A stretch of DNA of 64,000 nt, taken from assembly GCA_016703105.1 (NCBI GenBank), contig JADJCS010000020.1, positions 310,001 to 374,000 of the forward strand. Reading direction: 5' to 3'. Of this stretch, positions 18,301-26,962 are shown piece by piece. The notes under the pieces were generated by a model. That model made no database searches. It saw only the letters and a list, made by a program, of their open reading frames with translations, and had not been told where the DNA came from. The number at the start of each line of letters is the position of its first letter. The stretch's first letter is position 1. A program made the translations under genes and the position numbers. This DNA is from Flavobacteriales bacterium. GTDB taxonomy: Bacteria > Bacteroidota > Bacteroidia > Flavobacteriales_F > PHOS-HE28.

Positions 18301-21300
18301 CGGCACCTGGACAGACCCCAATGGCGTAGCCCACAGCGGCAATTTCGACCCATCGACGGACATCGCGGGCAACTACACCTACAGCATCGGTGCGCTGGCG
18401 CCGTGCGTCGCTGATCAATCTATCGTCACGGTGACGATCACCAGCTCGCCGGATGCAGGATCGATGGCGCGGTAACAGCGTGCGATCAAGGCGCAGCGAT
18501 CGGGCTCTTCGCTGAGCTTGGTGGTTCTCCGGATGCGGGCGGCACTTGGACCGATCCGAACGGCGTAGCGCATAGCGGCAACTTTGATCCAGCGACGGAC
18601 ATCGCGGGCAACTACACCTACAGCATCGGAGCGCTCGCACCGTGCATGGCGGATCAGGAGCATCGTAACCGTGACGATCACCAGTTCGCCGGATGCGGGG
18701 TCGATGGAGCGGTAACAGCGTGCGATCAAGGCGCTGCGATCGGCCTCTTCGCGCAGCTGGGTGGCACACCGGATGCGGGCGGCACCTGGACGGATCCCAA
18801 TGGTGCAGCCCACAGCGGCAATTTCGATCCAGCGACGGACATCGCAGGCAACTACACGTATAGCATCGGTGCGCTGGCGCCTTGTGTGGCGGATCAGAGC
18901 ATCGTGGCGGTGACGATCACCAGCTCGCCGGATGCGGGCGTGGATGGCGCAGTGACGGTCTGTGATCAAGGCGCCGCGATCGGTCTCTTTGCTGAACTGG
19001 GTGGCACGCCTGATCCGGGCGGCACCTGGACCGATCCGAACGGCGTAGCACATAGCGGCAGCTTCGATCCCGCGACGGACATCGCAGGCAACTATACGTA
19101 CAGCATCGGTGCGCTGGCGCCATGCATCGCTGACCAATCGATCGTCACGGTCAACATCACCAGCTCGCCGGACGCGGGCGTGGATGGCGCAGTGACGGTG
19201 TGTGATCAAGGCGCAGCGATCGGCCTCTTCGCGCAGCTGGGTGGCACGCCGGATGCGGGCGGCACCTGGACGGATCCGAACGGCGTAGCGCACAGCGGCA
19301 ATTTCGACCCATCGACGGACATCGCGGGCAACTACACCTACAGCATCGGTGCGCTGGCGCCATGCATCGCTGACCAATCGATCGTCACGGTGTCGTCCCC
19401 AGTTCGCCGGACGCCGGCCTGGATGGCGCGGTAACAGCGTGCGATCAAGGCGCAGCGATCGGGCTCTTCGCTGAGCTTGGTGGTTCTCCGGATGCGGGCG
19501 GCACTTGGACCGATCCGAACGGCATTGCGCACAGTGGCAGCTTCGATCCCGCGACGGACATCGCAGGCAACTACACCTACAGCATCGGAGCGCTGGCGCC
19601 GTGCGTGGCGGATCAATCGATCGTAACCGTGACGATCACCAGTTCGCCGGATGCGGGCGTGGACGGCGCAGTGCCGGTCTGCGATCAAGGTGCCGCTATC
19701 GGCCTCTTCGCGGAACTGGGCGGCACGCCGGATGCGGGCGGCACCTGGACCGATCCGAACGGCGTAGCCCACAGCGGCAGCTTCGATCCATCGACGGACA
19801 TCGCGGGCAACTACACGTACAGCATCGGTGCGTTGGCGCCATGTACAGGTGATCAAAGCACGATCTCGGTGTCGCTGGAAATTTCGCCGAACGCTGGCAC
19901 TGATGGGACGTTGTCGCTCTGTGCGGGATCGCCCATTGCGGATCTGTTCGTGCAGCTCACCGGTTCCCCGGATGCGACCGGCGTTTGGACGGACCCGAAC
20001 GGTGTTACGCACGCGGGCTCGTTCGACGCTGGCAATGACCCTACGGGATCGTACATCTACACGGTGAGCGGAACTCTTTGCCCGAGCGATGCGTCGATCG
20101 TGGTCGTGGATGTGCTCGCTGGACCGGACGCAGGCCAGGACAATGCTGTCGCGATCTGCGAAACCGCTGCCGTGCTCGATCTGTTCACCGTGCTGCTGGG
20201 TTCACCGGATGTGGGCGGAACATGGACAGATCCGAACAGTGATCCTGTTCCGGCGATACTGGATCCGCAGGTCGCCATTCCGGGCAACTATACCTACTCG
20301 ATACCGGGCAATGGGGCATGCCCTTCCGATGAAGCGGTCCTTGCCATCGCCATCGCACAGACCGTGAACGCGGGTTCGCCGGGTGCGATCATGTTGTGTT
20401 CCTCCGCTGGCCCAACGGATCTTTATTCCCAGCTTACCGGTACGCCGCAACCAGGAGGCGCCTGGACCGACCCCTTCGGTCTGAGCGTTCCAGCCCTGTT
20501 CGATCCAGCCACGGGATCGGAGGGCGCGTACACCTACATCGTGACAGGGAATGCCCCCTGTCCGGACGCGAGCACCACGGTCGTCGTGGAAGTGGAACAA
20601 GCCCCAGAAGCTGGAGATGACGCGGTCTCTTCGCTCTGTTCTTCCAGTGCTGCGGTGCCGCTCAGCACCTTGCTCAATGGAACGCCGGGTGGCGGTGGTA
20701 CTTGGATCGCACCCAATGGCATGCCTGCCAGCGCGTTGCTCGAACCCTCATCCGCCGCACAGGGAACCTATCAATACATCGTGCCAGCGGTCCAACCTTG
20801 CGTGAACGATACGGCGCAAGTGATCATCACCATAAGCACCGCTGCGAACGCCGGCAGCGACGGCTCCCTCGCGCTCTGCTCCAATGCACCACCCGTTGGT
20901 CTTTTCCCACAATTGGGCGGCACGCCGGATAGTGGCGGCACATGGACAGGCCCCCACGGGGCACCCATGAACCCGGTAATTGATCCGTCATCCGCGCTCT
21001 CTGGAACGTACACGTACACCGTGGCAGCTATCGCTCCATGCGTGAACGATGCGGCGACCGTTGAGGTCACGATCACCATGCTGCCCGATCCGCAGGTGGC
21101 CGTTTCGCTCAGCGATGGATGTGTCCCCGTGCTGGCAGCGTTCACCACCGACTATACCGGCCCGGGCAGCTTCGTTTGGGACCTCGGCAATGACAGCATT
21201 TCCACCGAAAGCGCACCCGACAGCATCCTCTATTCCGACGCTGGCGTGTATGATGTGACCCTGCTCATCGATGCCGGTAGCGGCTGCGTGTCCACCACGG

Positions 21301-21866
21301 TGATCAACGATGCCGTACACGCTTTCGTTCCCCCTGTCGCCTCGTTCGAACCACTGCCCGGAGAGGTCACCACCCTGGATCCGGCGGTGTACTTCCACAA
21401 CCTCACCGTGGGCGCCAACGCCTATGCATGGACCTTCGCGGACCTTGGCACTTCGGAAGAGCAGGATCCCCGCTTTGTTTTCCCTGCGGAACTGGAAGGG
21501 GAGTATGAGGTCTGTCTCGTCGCGTTCTCGGCGCCTACCTGTGCGGACACCGCTTGCCTGCCGCTTGTAGTGCGCCCCACGTTGCTGGTGAACGTCCCGA
21601 ACGCGTTCACACCGGACGGTGATGACATCAACGACACCTTCCACCCAGTTACCGTCGGGGTCGACCCGGACCAGTATCTCTTCCAGGTGTTCGATCGCTG
21701 GGGACAACCGTTGTTCAGCACACAAGACCCGCTCGGCGCATGGAACGGCCGCTTCTTGGGCAACGAGGAAGTACCCTCCGGCGTGTACATCTGGAAACTC
21801 GAAGCGAAGGGGATCAGTACAACGGCACGCATCGAACGCACCGGCCACGTAACGCTAGTACGATAG
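12312..21866 (+). CDS. Giant repeat surface protein with type B (gliding-motility) C-terminal domain; several frameshifts
   Basis: One gene of about 3,190 residues is inferred from frames that hand over to each other. The order is: signal peptide ('MRTAAFFMLFLFWGGAARA'); a Cys-containing N-terminal region ('GASITYECLGGTSYLVNLDLF') and a cadherin/Ig-like stretch to 13460; one divergent unit; 12 units of 79 residues; 14 units of 80 residues; 5 divergent units; two PKD-like domains; and a C-terminal domain ('VPNAFTPDGDDINDTF', 'FDRWGQPLFS', 'VPSGVYIWKLEA') of the type B T9SS sorting class. Indels relative to the unit consensus lie at about 13880-14010 (net -9), 14260 (-2), 14338, 14480, 18460, 18652 (+1), 18685 and 19393. 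The unique ends are intact. Likely an adhesin or gliding-related surface fibre. Confidence 0.85.
13701..16531 (+). repeat. Array A: 12 tandem coding units of 237 bp (79 residues)
   Basis: Each unit encodes 'DAGTNGTLDLCSNGASSSL', then 'GGAWSGPSAV', 'NYDP(A/G)TMTPGVYTYTVTG', 'APCVNATATVTVTENAAT'. Two subtypes alternate (NGTLDLC with VVGGNYDPAT against NSTLDLC with VAGGNYDPGT), so the true period in the middle of the array is 474 bp. Each unit has two cysteines, one after LDL and one in APCV, which could form a disulfide within an Ig-like domain. Most units differ by only a few bases. Confidence 0.92.
16532..19889 (+). repeat. Array B: 14 tandem coding units of 240 bp (80 residues)
   Basis: The unit is 'DAGVDGAVTVCDQGAAIGL', 'ELGGTPDAGGTWTDPNGVA', 'SGSFDPATDIAGNYTYSIG', 'ALAPCVADQSIVTVTITSSP'. 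The array length of 3,358 bp equals 14 units minus 2 bases, matching the small indels seen at 18460, 18652, 18685 and 19393. It is homologous to array A (same length, same two Cys positions, same GG-WT/S-P core), but each array is far more uniform within itself than between arrays, which indicates independent recent expansion or concerted evolution. Confidence 0.92.
19890..21080 (+). repeat. Five divergent units of the same domain
   Basis: Units beginning 'NAGTDGTLSLCAG', 'DAGQDNAVAICET', 'NAGSPGAIMLCSS', 'EAGDDAVSSLCSS' and 'NAGSDGSLALCSN' keep the 79-80 residue spacing, the GTPxxGGxW core and the C-terminal 'Y-x-Y-x-V' strand, but differ freely from each other. They look like the ancestral, unhomogenised part of the repeat region, and no frameshift is found in them. 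Confidence 0.85.
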
Positions 21867-21890
21867 ATCCTTTCGCCCGATCGGCACCGA

Positions 21891-21898
21891 TATATTTG
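21891..21898 (+). promoter_or_regulatory. -7 promoter box (TATATTTG)
   Basis: A perfect TAnnTTTG match 17 bases before the GTG start of the glycosyltransferase gene and 24 bases after the giant gene ends. It marks a new transcription unit covering the overlapping genes 21916-24316. Confidence 0.55.
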
Positions 21899-21915
21899 AA
21901 CCTGAACCTATTCGC

Positions 21916-22629
21916 GTGCCCGAACGGCTGGTCATCGTCCCTACTTACAACGAGAAAGAGAACATCCGGGAGATCCTCGGAAGTGTGCTCGCGCTCCAGC
22001 CCAGCTTTGAAACGCTGGTGGTGGATGACAACTCCCCCGACGGCACAGCAGCGATTGTCAGAGACATGATCACGGCGCATCCCGGCCGCATCCATCTTCT
22101 GGAACGCAAGGGTAAACTCGGACTGGGCACCGCCTATATCGCAGGTTTCCGCTGGGCGATGGAGCGTGGCTATGGTCATGTGTTCGAAATGGACGCTGAC
22201 TTCAGCCACGACCCGAAAGATCTGCCGCGTTTATATGCCGCGTGCGCGGAAGGTGGTGCCGACATGAGCGTGGGCTCGCGCTATGTGAAGGGTGGCAAGG
22301 TGAGCGATTGGAGTTGGGACCGTGTACTGCTGAGCTATACCGCCTCGCTCTATGTCCGGGCGGTGCTCTGGCTGGGGGTACGCGATACCACCGCCGGTTT
22401 CGTGTGCTACACGCTGAAGGTGTTGAAAGCGTTGCCACTGGACGACATACACTTCGTGGGCTACGCGTTCCAGATCGAAATGAAGTACCGGGTAAAACGG
22501 CTCGGTTTCCGCATCGCGGAGGTGCCCATCACCTTCCGCGACCGCGTGAAGGGCACGAGCAAGATGAGCGCCAGCATCTTCCACGAGGCCTTCCTCGGGG
22601 TGCTCAAGATGCGCCGCAGGATCAAATGA
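21916..22629 (+). CDS. Polyprenol-phosphate mannosyltransferase (DPM1-like GT2)
   Basis: A 237-residue family 2 glycosyltransferase without membrane domains, the size of single-domain dolichol/polyprenol-phosphate mannose synthases. The protein starts at the GTG with 'PERLVIVPTYNEKENI'. It has the nucleotide-sugar loop 'LVVDDNSPDGT', the metal-binding 'FEMDADFSHDP', the acceptor segment 'GSRYVKGG' and 'PITFRDRVKGTSKMS' near the end. The reaction is transfer of a hexose, usually mannose from GDP-mannose, to a polyprenyl phosphate at the inner membrane. It overlaps the dihydroorotase gene by four bases (ATGA). This order (glycosyltransferase, dihydroorotase, DUF4296 lipoprotein) is often seen in Bacteroidota. 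Confidence 0.9.
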   Translation: MPERLVIVPTYNEKENIREILGSVLALQPSFETLVVDDNSPDGTAAIVRDMITAHPGRIHLLERKGKLGLGTAYIAGFRWAMERGYGHVFEMDADFSHDPKDLPRLYAACAEGGADMSVGSRYVKGGKVSDWSWDRVLLSYTASLYVRAVLWLGVRDTTAGFVCYTLKVLKALPLDDIHFVGYAFQIEMKYRVKRLGFRIAEVPITFRDRVKGTSKMSASIFHEAFLGVLKMRRRIK

Positions 22630-23966
22630 ACACCGGCACGCTGATCCGCGCTGCGCGGATGGTGAACGAGGGCCGCACCATCGAAGCCGATGTGCTCTTC
22701 CGCCACGGCGTGATCGATCGCATCGCCACCGAAGGCATCGGTAGCGCTTCCTCCGTGGACGAGGTCCGTGCGGAAGGCATGTTGCTGCTCCCCGGCGCCA
22801 TCGATGACCAGGTCCACTTCCGGGAACCAGGGCTCACACACAAGGAGGACATCGCGCATGGCTCCGCAGCGGCCGTGGCCGGTGGCGTCACCAGCTTTAT
22901 GGAGATGCCCAATACCGATCCGCAGACGCTTACCCAGGAGCTGCTCACGGCGAAGTATGCGTTGGGTGCCGCCTCCTCCGTGGCCAACTATTCGTTTTAC
23001 ATGGGCGTGGGCAACACGAACATGGACGAGGTATTGCGCACCGATCCACGTTCGGTGTGTGGATTGAAGGCCTTTCTGGGAAGCAGCACCGGCAACATGT
23101 TGGTCGACGCTCCCGGCATACTTGAACGCCTGTTCCGCGAAGCGCACATGCTGCTCGCAGTGCATGCCGAGCATGAACCCACGATCCGGTCGAACATGGC
23201 GGCAGCCCTGGAACGCTGGGGCGAGGGGATCCCCATGGAACAGCATCCGATGATCCGCAGCGAGGAGGCGTGTTACCGCAGTTCCAGCATGGCCGTGGCG
23301 TTGGCCAAGGAGCACGGCACCCGCTTGCACGTGCTGCACATCAGCACCGCGCGGGAGTTGGACCTGTTCACACCAGGCCCATTAGAGAACAAGCGCATCA
23401 CTGCGGAAGCATGCGTGCATCACCTCTGGTTCACCGATGCGGACTATGCCACGAAAGGCGCGCTGCTGAAATGGAACCCGGCCGTGAAGCGCGCTGCCGA
23501 CCGTGATGCCGTGCGCCAGGCCGTGCGGGATGGTCGCATCGATGTGGTGGCCACCGATCATGCGCCCCATACGTTGGAGGAGAAGGCACGTCCCTATGCA
23601 CAATGCCCCAGCGGTGGTCCTTTGGTGCAGCATTCCCTGGTGGCCATGTTGGAACTCGCCCGGCAGGGACAGTTCACGGTGGAAGAGGTGGTGGAGAAGA
23701 TGTGCCATGCACCCGCACGCATGTTCCAGGTCGAGCGACGAGGCTACTTGCGCGAGGGCTACCAGGCTGATGCCGTGCTTGTGGATCCGAACGCACCGTG
23801 GACCGTGGACCGCACCAACGTGATCTCGAAGTGCGGATGGTCCCCCTTCGAAGGGCAGCAATTCCACACACGCGTGTTGCGCACCTGGGTGAACGGACAG
23901 CTCGCCTATGCCAATGGACAGGTGAACGACCGGGTGCGCGGCGAACGGCTCAGCTTCGATCGATGA
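22626..23966 (+). CDS. pyrC: Dihydroorotase
   Basis: A 446-residue amidohydrolase that closes carbamoyl-aspartate to dihydroorotate in pyrimidine synthesis. Motifs are 'PGAIDDQVHFREPG' near 57-69, 'GGVTSFMEMPNT', 'GLKAFLGSSTGNM' (the metal-bridging Lys position), 'LLAVHAEHE', 'LHVLHIST' and 'DVVATDHAPHT'. The first metal-site segment reads D-Q-V-H instead of the usual D-x-H-x-H: Gln62 replaces the first His, a variant I recall from Bacteroidota dihydroorotases. It starts at ATG 22626, overlapping the previous stop. The next gene overlaps its stop in the same way, so the three are probably translationally coupled. Confidence 0.92.
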   Translation: MNTGTLIRAARMVNEGRTIEADVLFRHGVIDRIATEGIGSASSVDEVRAEGMLLLPGAIDDQVHFREPGLTHKEDIAHGSAAAVAGGVTSFMEMPNTDPQTLTQELLTAKYALGAASSVANYSFYMGVGNTNMDEVLRTDPRSVCGLKAFLGSSTGNMLVDAPGILERLFREAHMLLAVHAEHEPTIRSNMAAALERWGEGIPMEQHPMIRSEEACYRSSSMAVALAKEHGTRLHVLHISTARELDLFTPGPLENKRITAEACVHHLWFTDADYATKGALLKWNPAVKRAADRDAVRQAVRDGRIDVVATDHAPHTLEEKARPYAQCPSGGPLVQHSLVAMLELARQGQFTVEEVVEKMCHAPARMFQVERRGYLREGYQADAVLVDPNAPWTVDRTNVISKCGWSPFEGQQFHTRVLRTWVNGQLAYANGQVNDRVRGERLSFDR

Positions 23967-24316
23967 GGGCCTTGCTCCTTCTTTGCGTCCTTGTGATCTC
24001 CGCTTGCGGTGGGGAACAAGACGCCGCTCGCGGGACCCCACCGCTCGACCGGGAAACCTTCGTGGAGGTGCTGACAGAAACCTATCTCATCGAGGCACGC
24101 GCCAACCGGGAGCGTGTCGTGGAATTGAAGGTGGATGGCCCGATCGCCGCCTACTACGATGCGATGTTCACAGAGAAGGGCATCACGAAGGAACAGTTCC
24201 GGGCCACCTTCGATCATTATCTCGACCGCCCCGAAGAATTGAAGGCCATTCAAGAGGAAGTGATCGCCAGCCTCTCGAAAGAGAAGGACGAAGCGGCTCA
24301 TACCATTTCGCATTAA
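23963..24316 (+). CDS. DUF4296 lipoprotein
   Basis: A 117-residue lipoprotein with signal 'MRALLLLCVLVISACGGEQ' (lipobox ISAC). The helical body has 'FVEVLTETYLIEA' and 'YYDAMFTEKGITKEQFRATFDHYL', the recognisable DUF4296 pattern of a small Bacteroidota periplasmic helical bundle with no known function. The ATG overlaps the dihydroorotase stop (ATGA). The last codons ('HTISH') and stop lie inside the left arm of the long palindrome at 24300-24486, so the repeat supplies the C-terminus of this protein. Confidence 0.88.
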   Translation: MRALLLLCVLVISACGGEQDAARGTPPLDRETFVEVLTETYLIEARANRERVVELKVDGPIAAYYDAMFTEKGITKEQFRATFDHYLDRPEELKAIQEEVIASLSKEKDEAAHTISH

Positions 24317-24486
24317 GGGATGGGCTAGAGATGCGCCGCAATTTTTTCGCAGGACGATCCGAACGGGTCGTTGCGTAGCCGCCGCTACGGAATGACATGG
24401 TCGGAGAAGTCATGCGGAAAAAGCGTCTTCGTCCCGACTTGTCGGGGAGCAAGCAGATCGGCCCAAGCTTTATTGCGAGATGGTAT
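24300..24486. repeat. Long imperfect palindrome (MITE-like), copy a
   Basis: The outer arms ATACCATTTCGCATTAA (24300-24316) and, on the other strand, ATACCATCTCGCAATAA (24470-24486) match at 15 of 17 positions. Inner arms around TTTTTTCGCAGG and CATGCGGAAAAA pair towards a centre CGTAGC-CGCC-GCTACG. The right half carries CCCGAC-TT-GTCGGG, like the REP stem. The element sits between two convergent genes and supplies the end of one and the stop of the other; it may act as a two-way terminator. It is clearly related to 52238-52398. Confidence 0.8.
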
Positions 24487-25499
24487 CAGACGCGCTGAGC
24501 GGTGATGAACGCGGCCGTGTTCCGCACCGCCTCCTGCGCGTTCCGGAAGGTGAAGCCCAGCTTCGTACGTACTTTTTCGCTGGAGAACCGGCGCTGCATA
24601 CGCGCGGTGATCGTGGTCTGACGTGTGATCATCGGTCGCGTTCCCGTGATCCAGGTGCGCAGCCGCTCCGATCGCCAGGCCAGTTCGAGCATCCATGATC
24701 GCGTGCGCCAGGTGGGGGGGGGGTGCCCGAACTCTTCCGCATAAAGCGTGAAGAGACGATGGTAAGTGACGTCCTCGCCGGCAAGCACGTAGCGCTCGCC
24801 TTCTCCCTCCGTGCGCATCAGTGCCACACATGCGCTCGCCACATCACGCGCGTCGACCACCGAATTGCTGCCGGGAGGGTAGAACCGCGTGCCTTTGTGC
24901 AGGCGATGCGCCATGCTGTTGCTGCTTCGTCCCGCAGTGCCGGGCCCCATGATCAGCGCGGGGTTCACGATCACCGCGTCCAGGCCCTCCAGAACACCGC
25001 GTTGCACCTCCAACTCCGCCTCGTACTTGCTCACCGCATAGGGTGAATGCGTGGCATCGCCATCCCAGGGGTTGCTCTCGTCCACCGGTGTACCGTTCTT
25101 GCTCCGCCCGAGCGCACCGATCGAGCTGATGTGGCACAATCGCTGGACCCCCGTCTCCAGGGCCATGTTCACCACGTTCGCCGTGCCACCGATGTTCACC
25201 TCGAACATGCTGGCCACATCGCGCGGGTCGAAGGACACGAGCGCCGCCGTGTGGTAGACATGCTCCACACCAAGCATGGCATCCTCCAGGGAAGCGGTAT
25301 CCAGCACATCGCCTTCCATCCATTGGATCAGCGACCACCACGTATCCACCTTTTCCGGGGCGTAGTGCGCGAAGACCCGGCGGATGATGTCGCGATCGCT
25401 CCCTGGCCGCACCAAGGCCCGCACGGGCAACCCCTGTTGCAGCAGTTCCACCAGCAGGTGCGTGCCCACGATGCCCGTGGCGCCAGTAACCAGGTGCAT
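24486..25499 (-). CDS. NAD-dependent epimerase/dehydratase family protein (extended SDR)
   Basis: A 337-residue extended short-chain dehydrogenase. The Rossmann motif is 'GATGIVG' (residues 6-12), followed by 'VRALVRPGSD', 'YHTAALVSF', 'NIGGTANVV', Ser in 'LCHISSIGALG', and the catalytic 'YAVSKYEAE' (Tyr-x-x-x-Lys). The substrate is a nucleotide-sugar, dihydroflavonol-type or sterol-type ketone/alcohol and cannot be decided. It is convergent with the DUF4296 gene and divergent from tyrS. A run of C/G at 24713-24722 lies in the 'GHPPPTW' codons and is a weak point for sequencing accuracy, but the frame is intact. Confidence 0.88.
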   Translation of the reverse strand: MHLVTGATGIVGTHLLVELLQQGLPVRALVRPGSDRDIIRRVFAHYAPEKVDTWWSLIQWMEGDVLDTASLEDAMLGVEHVYHTAALVSFDPRDVASMFEVNIGGTANVVNMALETGVQRLCHISSIGALGRSKNGTPVDESNPWDGDATHSPYAVSKYEAELEVQRGVLEGLDAVIVNPALIMGPGTAGRSSNSMAHRLHKGTRFYPPGSNSVVDARDVASACVALMRTEGEGERYVLAGEDVTYHRLFTLYAEEFGHPPPTWRTRSWMLELAWRSERLRTWITGTRPMITRQTTITARMQRRFSSEKVRTKLGFTFRNAQEAVRNTAAFITAQRV

Positions 25500-25532
25500 G
25501 AGCGCGCAAGATAGCCGCCCGCACAGCCCTTC

Positions 25533-25540
25533 TATCTTTG
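25533..25540 (+). promoter_or_regulatory. -7 promoter box (TATCTTTG) for tyrS
   Basis: A perfect TAnnTTTG match 24 bases before the tyrS ATG, in the 64-base divergent gap with the epimerase gene. Confidence 0.55.
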
Positions 25541-25563
25541 GCCGCCTTTACCGCCGCCCCACC

Positions 25564-26838
25564 ATGGCCCTCGACTTTCTACACGAACTGCGCTGGCGCG
25601 GACTGCTGAACGAAGCGACCCCAGGCGCGGAAGAACTGCTCCGCAAAGGGCCGGTGAAAGGCTACATCGGTTTCGATCCCACGGCGGACAGCCTGCACGT
25701 GGGCAACATGGTGCAGATCATGCTGCTCATGCATTTCCAGCGCTGCGGGCATCACCCGGTCGCCTTGGTAGGCGGTGCTACGGGCATGGTAGGCGATCCC
25801 AGCGGCAAGAAGGCCGAACGCCAGTTGCTCGATGAGGAGAGCCTGCGCCACAACGAGCGCTGCATCCGCGCGCAACTGGCCCGCTTCATCGATTTCGATG
25901 GCGGCGCCGCCACCTTGGTGAACAACTACGACTGGTTCAAGGACATGGGCTTCCTCCACTTCATCCGCGAAGTGGGCAAGCACATCACCGTGAACTACAT
26001 GCTGGCCAAGGACAGCGTGAAGAACCGCCTGGAGACCGGCATCTCGTTCACGGAGTTCAGCTACCAGCTGGTGCAGGGTTACGACTACGTACACCTCAAC
26101 CGCGCGCTCGGCGTGCAACTCCAGATGGGTGGCAGTGACCAATCGGGGAACATTACTACCGGCACCGAATTGATCCGCCGCATGGGTGGCACAGAGGCGC
26201 ACGCCATCACCAGCGTGCTCATCACCAAGGCCGATGGAAGCAAGTTCGGCAAGAGCGAGGGCGGGAACATCTGGCTCGATGCCAAGCGCACCTCACCTTA
26301 CAAGTTCTACCAATTCTGGTTCAACACCAGCGATGAGGATGCCGCGCGCTACATCAAGATCTTCACCACGCGCGGCGAGGAGGAGTTGAACGCTCTCATC
26401 GCAGCGCATGCCAAGGCGCCGCACCTGCGGAACCTACAGAAGGAACTCGCGGCGGACATCACCACGCGACTGCATGGCGCGGATGAACTGAACAGCGCGC
26501 TCCAAGCCACCGAGCTCATCTTCGGGCAGGCATCCGCGGAAGCGTTGGCGGGCCTGAGCGAACGCCAATGGACGGAGGTGTTCGAAGGCGTGCCGCAAGC
26601 GGAAGTACCCCGTGCGGTATTCGAGCAAGGCGTACACATCGCGGATCTGCTCAGCGACCGCACCGGTTTCCTCGCCTCCAAGGGCGAGGCGAAACGCGCG
26701 CTGAGGGAATCCTCGATCGCTGTGAACAAGGTGAAGGCAACTGAAGACCGGAACGTCGTGACCAGCGATCTGGTCAGCGGCCGCTTCATCCTGCTCCAGC
26801 GCGGGAAGAAGAACTACTTCCTGGTGAAGGCGGTGTGA
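25564..26838 (+). CDS. tyrS: Tyrosyl-tRNA synthetase
   Basis: A 424-residue class I synthetase that charges tRNA-Tyr. The HIGH signature is 'LHVGN' (44-48) and the KMSKS equivalent is 'KFGKS' (227-231), as in bacterial TyrS of the long type. Tyrosine-binding segments include 'GYIGFDPTADSL', 'SYQLVQGYDY' and 'QMGGSDQSGN'. An S4 RNA-binding domain ends the protein ('SKGEAKRALRESSIAVN', 'FILLQRGKKNYFLV'). The ATG at 25564 was chosen over a far-upstream in-frame start because it follows the promoter box and begins with the family's 'LDFLHELRWRG'. Confidence 0.96.
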   Translation: MALDFLHELRWRGLLNEATPGAEELLRKGPVKGYIGFDPTADSLHVGNMVQIMLLMHFQRCGHHPVALVGGATGMVGDPSGKKAERQLLDEESLRHNERCIRAQLARFIDFDGGAATLVNNYDWFKDMGFLHFIREVGKHITVNYMLAKDSVKNRLETGISFTEFSYQLVQGYDYVHLNRALGVQLQMGGSDQSGNITTGTELIRRMGGTEAHAITSVLITKADGSKFGKSEGGNIWLDAKRTSPYKFYQFWFNTSDEDAARYIKIFTTRGEEELNALIAAHAKAPHLRNLQKELAADITTRLHGADELNSALQATELIFGQASAEALAGLSERQWTEVFEGVPQAEVPRAVFEQGVHIADLLSDRTGFLASKGEAKRALRESSIAVNKVKATEDRNVVTSDLVSGRFILLQRGKKNYFLVKAV

Positions 26839-26938
26839 CTGAGCGTTATAGCCGCACAGGGCAAGGGCGACCGCACTTAGTCGTATCACAGCACTAGGTG
26901 AACTTCTCAACTATCGCATCATTTCAGCTTTTCGACCC

Positions 26939-26946
26939 TACCTTTC
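26939..26946 (+). promoter_or_regulatory. Possible -7 box (TACCTTTC) for the genes at 26963-28809
   Basis: A seven-of-eight match to TAnnTTTG, 16 bases before the ATG at 26963, in an AT-richer 124-base gap after tyrS. Confidence 0.35.
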
Positions 26947-26962
26947 GTCAAAGCCCATTGTC

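Noticed and set aside
16361..19377. Long reading frames on the minus strand across the repeat arrays
   Set aside because: They are mirror frames of the repeats (Arg-rich, periodic every 79-80 residues) and exist only because the sense strand is repetitive and GC-rich.
13701..19889. Regular direct repeats that could suggest a CRISPR array
   Set aside because: The periods are 237 and 240 bp, there are no unique spacers, and the whole array is an open coding frame of one protein.
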